Source: G963667915 sp965197385 (GTDB lineage Bacteria > Acidobacteriota > Vicinamibacteria > Vicinamibacterales > UBA823). From it: a DNA stretch of 64,000 nucleotides. The translations under genes and the position numbers were made by a program. Every line of letters starts with the position of its first letter. Position 1 is the stretch's first letter. The stretch is from NCBI GenBank assembly GCA_965197385.1, contig CBDANA010000008.1, forward strand, positions 930,001 to 994,000, given 5' to 3'. The notes beneath the pieces are model-generated. The model saw nothing but the letters and a program-made list of their open reading frames with translations. It was not told where the DNA came from and did no database searches. Shown piece after piece: positions 55,082 to 64,000 of the stretch.

Positions 55082-56146
55082 ATGATCATCAATCAGTGGG
55101 TTCCAGCGGCGCACCGCGGAGACGCGATCGGCGACAGCGCGCGGCGGGTGCGAGACATGCTGCGCACGCTGGGACACACGTCGGATCTCTACGCGCTCAC
55201 GATCGACGAATCGCTTCGTGACGACGTTCGCCCGTTCGACGATGCCGGCGTCGATCGGGGTGACGCGACGATTCTCCACTACGCCCTGCCGTCGCCCATG
55301 ACCGAACGGTTCGCGGCACTCTCGAGCGGCCGGATCCTGCAATATCACAACATCACGCCGGCCCACTTCTTCGCGCCGTACGATCCTGGACTGTTCCGGC
55401 TGGCAGTGCTGGGCCGCCGCGAGCTCGCGACACTCGCCGGCCGCGTGGACTACGCGCTCGGGGACTCGGACTACAACCGCCGGGAGCTGGAGGAGCTGGG
55501 CTTCACCGACACCGGCGTCCTGCCGATCGCCGTGGATACGGCTCGAATGAGCCGGCTCCCGACCCAGCCGGCGCTGGCGCGCATGCTCGATGACGGCCTC
55601 ACGAACATCCTGTTCGTCGGCCGGCTGGCGCCCAACAAGAAAATCGAGGACCACGTTCGCCTGGCCGAGCTCTACAAGCGGTACATCGATGCCGACTACC
55701 GGTTCATCTTCGTCGGACGGGACGACGCCGTGCCCCGGTACTTCACGATGATCCGTGCGCTCGTCACCGAATTCCACATGCCGTCCGACCGGTTCTGGTT
55801 CACAGGGCCGGTGCCGGATGATGATCTGGCCACCTTCTACCGCACCGCCGACGCCTACGTCTCGTTGAGCGAGCACGAAGGCTTCTGCGTGCCGCTGCTG
55901 GAGGCGATGGCGGCCAACGTCCCGGTCCTCGCCTACGCCGCCGCAGCCGTGCCTGAGACGCTGGGGGACGCCGGCGTGCAGTTCGCGCCGAAGGATCTCG
56001 AATATGCAGCCGAGCTTCTCGGCCGGCTGGTGTACGATGACGATCTGCGGGCGCCGGTACTGGCGGGCCAGCGTCGGCGCCTGGTGGATTTTGGAAACGC
56101 GGCAATGCGGCGACGATTGACGCAGCTTGTCGCGCGGTTCATATGA
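55082..56146 (+). CDS. GT4-type glycosyltransferase, type B (paralogue)
   Basis: 354 aa from ATG 55082; the frame is open upstream within the preceding gene but without homologous sequence. N-terminal INQWVPAAHRGDAIGDSARR, then RILQYHNITPAHFFAPYDPG. C-terminal NILFVGRLAPNKKIEDHVRL and SEHEGFCVPLLEAMAANVPV. Same build as the previous gene but shorter at the C-terminus. Probably a tandem duplicate that has diverged. Confidence 0.87.
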   Translation: MIINQWVPAAHRGDAIGDSARRVRDMLRTLGHTSDLYALTIDESLRDDVRPFDDAGVDRGDATILHYALPSPMTERFAALSSGRILQYHNITPAHFFAPYDPGLFRLAVLGRRELATLAGRVDYALGDSDYNRRELEELGFTDTGVLPIAVDTARMSRLPTQPALARMLDDGLTNILFVGRLAPNKKIEDHVRLAELYKRYIDADYRFIFVGRDDAVPRYFTMIRALVTEFHMPSDRFWFTGPVPDDDLATFYRTADAYVSLSEHEGFCVPLLEAMAANVPVLAYAAAAVPETLGDAGVQFAPKDLEYAAELLGRLVYDDDLRAPVLAGQRRRLVDFGNAAMRRRLTQLVARFI

Positions 56147-56248
56147 CAAGGCGCGGTTCTCGTCGTTCACCACAGGCTGCTGGACTGATTCGGCGCGGCT
56201 TCGGGACCCTTGTCGGTCGCCAGACCGACAGCCTGGCCGCATGACATC

Positions 56249-57568
56249 GTGAAAATCGCGTTCATCGTCCAACGCTACGGCACGGAGATTCTCGGGGGCT
56301 CCGAGTACCACTGCCGTCTCATCGCCGAGCGCGTGGCCCAGCGGCACGACGTCGACGTCCTGACGACATGTGCGCAGGAGTACATCACCTGGAAGAACGA
56401 GTATCCGGAAGGACCGGATCGCGTGCGCGGCGTCACCGTGCGCCGGTTTGCGAATGCCGAGACGCGGGATATCAAGGTGTTCAACCGATACTCGGACTGG
56501 ATCTTCCACCACCCCCACACACGTGAAGACGAAATGCAGTGGCTCCGGCGCCAGGGCCCCTGGTGCCCCGCGCTCCTCGAGTATCTCGAGCGTCAGGCCA
56601 CGTCGTATGACATCCTGATCTTCTTCACCTACCTGTACGCCCCGACGGTGCTTGGCCTCGCCGTGGCGCCAGGACGCAGCATCCTCGTGCCGACGGCTCA
56701 CGACGAACCGGCGATTCACCTCGACCTCTACCGGGACGTCTTCCGATTGCCGGCCGGGCTGGCGTACAACACGGACGTCGAGCGCGCGTTTCTGACGTCG
56801 ACGTTCGGCATTCGAGCCGTGGCCGAGGAGACCGTCGGCTGCGGGGTCGACCTGCCGCCGCAGTCCGAAGACGACCGCCCACAGCGCCAAGGCCGATCGA
56901 GGCGCCGTGGGGGCGAGCGCTCGCGTGACGCCGGGCGACGTGCCCAGGCGGACAACGGGCGGAACCGCAACCGTCAGCTGGAGCGCGGCGAAGTCTTCCG
57001 CCGGCGCCATCGCCTCCACGGGCCTATCGCGCTCTACGGCGGCCGCATCGATCCGGGGAAAGGCTGCGAGGAGCTCGTCGAGCACTTCGGCGCCTACGCC
57101 GGCGACGGCGGCGAGGCCACGCTGGCGCTCATGGGCATCAAACTGATGCCGCTGCCGGAGGAGTCCTTCATCCGCTTCGCCGGACGGTTGTCGGAACAGG
57201 AGCGGGCCGACGCGCTCGAGGCGGCGACGGTCGTCATCGTGCCGTCGCCGTACGAAAGCCTGTCGCTCCTCACCCTGGAAGCCTTCGCCGTGGGCACGCC
57301 GATTCTCGCCAACGGCCGGAGTGAGGTCGTCGTCGATCACTGCCGGCGAAGCAACGCCGGCCTGTATTACGAAAGCCAGGCCGAGTTCGTCGAGTGCCTC
57401 AAGCTCCTGGTGGCCGACGAGCGGCTGCGCGCGACGCTGGGTCGCAACGGACGGGAGTACGTTCGCCGCCACTACCGGTGGGAGGCCATCATGACCAAGT
57501 ACGAACAGATGCTCTCGAAGATCCGAGGCCAAGCGGCCGGTGACGGGTCGCGCCGAGCAAGTCGCTAG
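56249..57568 (+). CDS. GT4-type glycosyltransferase, type A (paralogue) with basic linker
   Basis: 439 aa from GTG 56249, where the family start VKIAFIVQRYGTEILGGSEY lies; a TTG at 56210 is less likely. Both GT-B halves are present: LTTCAQEYITWKNEYPEGPD in the first and PIALYGGRIDPGKGCEELVE plus the donor motif of YESLSLLTLEAFAVGTPILA in the second. Between them, about residues 220-275, is an Arg/Gln/Asn-rich insertion that the paralogue at 52504 lacks. It may be a disordered linker. Last gene of the plus-strand cluster, convergent with the response regulator. Confidence 0.86.
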   Translation: MKIAFIVQRYGTEILGGSEYHCRLIAERVAQRHDVDVLTTCAQEYITWKNEYPEGPDRVRGVTVRRFANAETRDIKVFNRYSDWIFHHPHTREDEMQWLRRQGPWCPALLEYLERQATSYDILIFFTYLYAPTVLGLAVAPGRSILVPTAHDEPAIHLDLYRDVFRLPAGLAYNTDVERAFLTSTFGIRAVAEETVGCGVDLPPQSEDDRPQRQGRSRRRGGERSRDAGRRAQADNGRNRNRQLERGEVFRRRHRLHGPIALYGGRIDPGKGCEELVEHFGAYAGDGGEATLALMGIKLMPLPEESFIRFAGRLSEQERADALEAATVVIVPSPYESLSLLTLEAFAVGTPILANGRSEVVVDHCRRSNAGLYYESQAEFVECLKLLVADERLRATLGRNGREYVRRHYRWEAIMTKYEQMLSKIRGQAAGDGSRRASR

Positions 57569-57698
57569 ACCGCCGGCGCTCGGCCCTGGGCTCTCGGCTT
57601 TCGGACGGCCGCCGGCCCAAGACCCCACGCGTGGGCTTCAATCACGCGCGGGGACCCCATGCGGCCCGTTGACTCCGACCGTCCGAGAGCCGTGCCGC

Positions 57699-59192
57699 TC
57701 AGTCGTCCCGGCTGGCGTTGGCAACGAACGCGGGTGGCGAGGCGGGCGCCGCGCGCGATTCGACAGCGGGCGGTGAGGATTCGGTCGCCTTGCGCCCGTT
57801 GCTTCCCCGCCGGCGGCGCGGCTGAATCGCGTAGCGCTTGATCATCTCGTTCAGCGTCGTCGGCTTGATCCGCAGCAGCTCGGCCGCGCGCTTCTGGACG
57901 CCGCCGGCCTCCCGCAGCGCCGACTCGATCAGCTGCTTCTCGGAATTCGCGATCACTTCCTTGAATGAAATCCCCTCGGGGGGCATGACGATCGTTGGCA
58001 TCTCGAAGGCGTGCGTGGTGCGCACGTGATCGGGAATGAGCTCCACGCCGATCCGTGAATCTGACGAGAGCACGACGGCGCGTTCGATGACGTTCTCGAG
58101 CTCACGGACGTTGCCCGGCCAGTCGTACTCCATCAGCGGGTCGAGCGCCTCGGGCGTGATCTCCAGATCCGATCGCTCGTTCTCCCCGCCGTACTTGCTC
58201 AGGAAATGCTGCACGAGCAGCGGGATGTCGTCCTTGCGCTCGCGCAGCGGCGGCAGCTGCACCGTGATGACGTGGAGTCGGTAGTATAGGTCTTCGCGGA
58301 ACTTCCGCTCGTCGACCATCCGCTTGAGGTCGACGTTCGTGGCCGCGATGATCCGGACGTCGACCTTGATCGTTTCGACGCCGCCGAGACGCATGAACTG
58401 GCGTTCCTGCATGACACCCAGCAGCTTGGCTTGCGTCTCGAACGGCATGTTCCCGATCTCGTCGAAGAAAATGCTACCGGTGTCAGCGAGCTCGAACAGG
58501 CCCTTCTTCAGGTAGATCGCGCCGGTGAACGCCCCCTTGACGTGCCCGAACAGGTTCGACTCGAGGAGGTCGTGCGGCAAGTTGCCCGAGTTGACCGTGA
58601 TGAACGGGCTGGCCGCGCGGGTCGAGTGTGTGTGTAGCGCGCGCGCCACCAACTCCTTGCCGGTCCCGCTCTCGCCTTCGATCAGGATCGTTGTGCGACT
58701 CGGCGCCGCCTGCATGATCAGGTCGAAGACCTGACGCGTGCGCGGGCTGCGGCCGATGATGTCCCCGAAATTGTGCTTCCGGGCCTGCAGGTTCTGGCGG
58801 AGCGTCCGGTTCTCGAGCGCGAGGCGCCGCCGCTCGACGGCGTTCCGCAGCACCTTGAGCACTTCGTCGTTCTTGAACGGCTTCGTGATGTAGTCGAAGG
58901 CGCCAGCCCTGATCGCCTCCTTCGCGCTATCGACCGACCCGTAGGCGGTGAGCATGATGACCGGCAGCTCGCTGTCGAGCTTTCGCAACTCATCGAGGGT
59001 GGCCATTCCCCCGATTCCCGGCATCATGACGTCGACAATGGCCGCGTCCAGCGACTGCTGGCGGGCGATCTCGAGCCCCGCTTCGCCGGTCGCGGCCACC
59101 TGCAACGTGTACTTTTTCTCAAGGAGCTCGCTGAGCACATCGCGCATGCTCTCGTCGTCGTCGATGACCAGGATCGTGCGTTCGTCCGTCAT
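57699..59192 (-). CDS. Sigma-54-dependent response regulator (NtrC family)
   Basis: 497 aa from ATG 59192. Receiver domain (1-120) with ILVIDDDESMRDVLSELLEK, the phosphorylated Asp in AAIVDVMMPGIGG, and the Thr and Lys of MLTAYG and YITKPFKNDEV. The AAA+ domain follows with Walker A GESGTGKELVARALH, the sigma-54 contact loop GAFTGA, Walker B GSIFFDEIGNM, and DWPGNVRELENVIERAVVL. C-terminal Fis-type helix-turn-helix (GGVQKRAAELLRIKPTTLNE). It activates sigma-54 promoters when phosphorylated by the kinase encoded 25 bp upstream. Confidence 0.95.
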   Translation of the reverse strand: MTDERTILVIDDDESMRDVLSELLEKKYTLQVAATGEAGLEIARQQSLDAAIVDVMMPGIGGMATLDELRKLDSELPVIMLTAYGSVDSAKEAIRAGAFDYITKPFKNDEVLKVLRNAVERRRLALENRTLRQNLQARKHNFGDIIGRSPRTRQVFDLIMQAAPSRTTILIEGESGTGKELVARALHTHSTRAASPFITVNSGNLPHDLLESNLFGHVKGAFTGAIYLKKGLFELADTGSIFFDEIGNMPFETQAKLLGVMQERQFMRLGGVETIKVDVRIIAATNVDLKRMVDERKFREDLYYRLHVITVQLPPLRERKDDIPLLVQHFLSKYGGENERSDLEITPEALDPLMEYDWPGNVRELENVIERAVVLSSDSRIGVELIPDHVRTTHAFEMPTIVMPPEGISFKEVIANSEKQLIESALREAGGVQKRAAELLRIKPTTLNEMIKRYAIQPRRRRGSNGRKATESSPPAVESRAAPASPPAFVANASRDD

Positions 59193-59217
59193 ACCGTACC
59201 GCCGCGGCTCCTGACCT

Positions 59218-62136
<2,919 letters not shown>

Positions 62137-62292
62137 ATCGCGCCCGCGCGCCGAGGCCTAGAAAACGACGTGGCAATCGCTGTACCAGCCGAGGCTGCTA
62201 GCCAGAACTCCAAGAATTCAAGACAATTGGATCTGGATCCAAACATTAGAATCAATTATTCAAATATTTGAATTTGTTGTCGGTCAAAAAAA

Positions 62293-62315
62293 AGCCGGCT
62301 CCTAGGGAGCCGGCT
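62293..62315 (-). terminator. Rho-independent terminator of the TonB-receptor-like gene
   Basis: Perfect 10-bp stem AGCCGGCTCC / GGAGCCGGCT with a 3-nt loop, followed on the minus strand by eight T residues (62286-62293). It lies 13 nt after the stop of the gene ending at 62328. Confidence 0.92.
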
Positions 62316-62327
62316 CTTCAGAGTCTC

Positions 62328-64000
62328 CTAGAACCGCACCATTAGTCCGCCGACGATTCGCTTCGGCGGCCTGACGACGAGCATCTCGTCGTAGACGCCG
62401 GAGCCGTTTCCGAAATCTTCCCGGAACAGGTTTCGAACCGCCACCAGCAGTTCCCAGTCAGTCCCGGTGAACGGCAAGAACGAGAGCCGCTGCTTCACCT
62501 GGACATCGAAACGTCCGTCCAACCCGGGCGTGGCGATCCCAGGGTCGGCGGCGGCAAAGGCGGTGTTGACGCGATATAGTACGAAGACCCGCGTGTCGGT
62601 CTCGGAAATGTACGTCTGCAGCGACGTCGTGACATCGTGGAACTCTTCGACGCCCAGCCGCACCGCGCTCGGCGACACGGCGGCGATGCGCTGCGCCTCG
62701 GCCGATGGATCCCAGCGCGCCCGCGTGAACGCGTAGTCGACCGATCCGCTGAAGCGACCGATCTCGCGCCGGAACGTCACGCCCCACCCGTCGGCGGCGA
62801 CGTTGCCCCCGTTCGCCACGAAGTAATGGCGCGGACTCGACGTGAAGCCACTGGAGCCTTCGACGCCGAACAACGTCACCAACTGATCGTCGACGCTCTG
62901 GCTGAACCGGCGCAACGCCACGACATAGGCGCCACCAAGGTCGCGCTCGACGGCGACCGCAACGTGCCGCGCACCCTCGGCCCTGAAATCTGCGCCGGCC
63001 GTGAATGGGGCGAACGTGCGCTCCGGCGGCAGCCACAGGCTCATCCCCGACGGCGGCAGGAACTCCTCCCCGCCAGGCGCGCGGGTCGTGTGCAACACCG
63101 AGGCCCGAATCCGTGTGTGCTTCACCGGCGAGACCGCGACGCCGAACCTGGGGCTGATCAGGGACGGACCCGGCAAGTAGTCGTGGCTGGCCATCCGCAC
63201 GCCGTAGTCGACCGCCACACCGGGTGTGACCGTCCAGCGATCGAACGCGTAGACCGAGCTCACGGTGCGGCTGTCGGCGCGCAGCGCGGCAGTCGCCGCC
63301 GGGTCGCCACCGTTGTACCGCTGAGCGCTGTACGACATGCCGAGATCGACACGGTGATCGTCGGCCACGTCGTCAATGTAGGACCCGGCCAGAATCCACG
63401 ACGAGACGTCGCCGCGCGTCATGGCCCCCTGCACCGACCACGCTCCGCGATCGCTGACGGGCGCGCCGAGCTCGACGTAGGCCACGCCGCGCGGACCGAA
63501 GTCGGACGACAGAAGATCTCCGACCTGTTCGATCGAACCGGACGTCAGTAGGTTGATCTCGCCGGTAAACGGGGCGCCGCTGAAGAACGAGGACGCCATT
63601 CGCGCGGACGATTCCATCGCGCGGCCGAAGAACGACAGCGTGCCGGGCAGAAACGACGAATCCTGCTGGCTGGATTCGACCCTCGCCAGCTCGTTCGCCT
63701 CCCTCAGCACGCTCCGGCGCACGTGGCGGAGCCGCCACGCCAGCTCGCTGTGGTCATGCCCGGTGGCATCGTTGTCCTCACCGCCGGTCATTGCCCCAGG
63801 TGTTCCAGGCGCCGCCGGCACGGCATCGCCCTGCCCGGCGGTGAGGAAGCCGGCGGCGAGCACTTCCGGCTCGGCCACGATGCCGTCCGGCAACCCGCTC
63901 AGCGCAAACGCCTGCTCGATCTCGGCCGCGTGCGAGACCTCGATGAAATTCCTCCCGGACGCGGAGAATCCGCTCAGATGGACTCGCAGGAGATACGGTC
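62328..64000 (-). CDS. TonB-dependent-receptor-like outer-membrane protein (partial)
   Basis: The gene enters from beyond 64000; the frame is open to the edge, where it reads PYLLRVHLSGFSASGRNFIE, the end of a carboxypeptidase-regulatory-like domain. Then comes a linker with helical sections, followed by beta-strand-rich sequence (SFFSGAPFTGEINLLTSGSI, GAWSVQGAMTRGDVSSWILA, RIRASVLHTTRAPGGEEFLP) as in the barrel of TonB-dependent receptors. The protein ends in Phe (PKRIVGGLMVRF), the usual outer-membrane insertion signal. The N-terminal start, signal peptide and TonB box are outside the window. Substrate unknown. Confidence 0.8.
   Translation of the reverse strand, partial: PYLLRVHLSGFSASGRNFIEVSHAAEIEQAFALSGLPDGIVAEPEVLAAGFLTAGQGDAVPAAPGTPGAMTGGEDNDATGHDHSELAWRLRHVRRSVLREANELARVESSQQDSSFLPGTLSFFGRAMESSARMASSFFSGAPFTGEINLLTSGSIEQVGDLLSSDFGPRGVAYVELGAPVSDRGAWSVQGAMTRGDVSSWILAGSYIDDVADDHRVDLGMSYSAQRYNGGDPAATAALRADSRTVSSVYAFDRWTVTPGVAVDYGVRMASHDYLPGPSLISPRFGVAVSPVKHTRIRASVLHTTRAPGGEEFLPPSGMSLWLPPERTFAPFTAGADFRAEGARHVAVAVERDLGGAYVVALRRFSQSVDDQLVTLFGVEGSSGFTSSPRHYFVANGGNVAADGWGVTFRREIGRFSGSVDYAFTRARWDPSAEAQRIAAVSPSAVRLGVEEFHDVTTSLQTYISETDTRVFVLYRVNTAFAAADPGIATPGLDGRFDVQVKQRLSFLPFTGTDWELLVAVRNLFREDFGNGSGVYDEMLVVRPPKRIVGGLMVRF

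Noticed and set aside
54944..57628. Minus-strand open frame of nearly 900 codons opposite the glycosyltransferases
   Set aside because: Covers three real genes on the plus strand with clear motifs; translation is Arg/Val/His-rich without domains. High GC keeps the antisense frame open.

Overview
A high-GC bacterial chromosome segment. Acidobacteriota, probably Vicinamibacteria, is my inference: it rests on remnants of Ser/Thr kinases of the kinase plus PD40-propeller type, Tat-exported catabolic enzymes, a GGxExNG...GKHN-type creatininase, and a TonB-receptor-like outer-membrane protein with a carboxypeptidase-regulatory-like front end. No 16S comparison could be run.

Bases 1-24,500 are a worn accessory region. 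Intact exported or metabolic enzymes (alpha/beta hydrolase, amidohydrolase lipoprotein, creatininase-like protein, two Tat-type PLP enzymes around a Rieske oxygenase, aldo/keto reductase) sit among insertion sequences and broken genes. Two nearly identical 1,487-bp IS3 elements lie in opposite orientation (9173-10659 and 22560-24046). There is also an IS256 element with a perfect 8-bp target duplication (15632-17063), a frameshifted IS5-type element (3640-4941), a truncated second IS3 element, and scraps of IS110, IS481-like, integrase-core and possibly IS630 transposases. Interrupted hosts include a mannonate-dehydratase-like gene, a sugar-nucleotide epimerase and kinase/PD40 fragments.

Bases 24,511-31,550 are one rRNA operon on the minus strand: promoter, 16S, tRNA-Ile(GAU), tRNA-Ala(UGC), 23S, 5S, terminator. 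The 23S gene is split by two group I introns only 14 nt apart, at E. coli positions 1917 and 1931. The second encodes a LAGLIDADG homing endonuclease. Complementary arms flanking 16S and 23S mark the processing stems.

Bases 31,600-49,550 are housekeeping: tyrS, a metallophosphoesterase, and most of de novo purine synthesis on the minus strand (purD, purE, then purB, purS, purQ, purL, purF, purM, purN). A HEAT-repeat protein sits inside the purine run, and an MBL-fold protein and an M16 peptidase lie upstream. rlmN and a frameshifted mtaB converge between the two purine blocks. PurS, PurQ and small PurL make a three-part FGAM synthase.

Bases 49,550-57,570 (plus strand) carry rpsU, a STAS-domain protein, a UbiA-type polyprenyl-phosphate phosphoribosyltransferase, an unknown protein and four GT4-type glycosyltransferases in an A-B-B-A paralogue order: a likely surface-glycan cluster. 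Bases 57,700-62,136 (minus) carry a PDZ-membrane-GAF-PAS histidine kinase with its sigma-54 response regulator. The window ends inside a TonB-receptor-like gene with a strong terminator.
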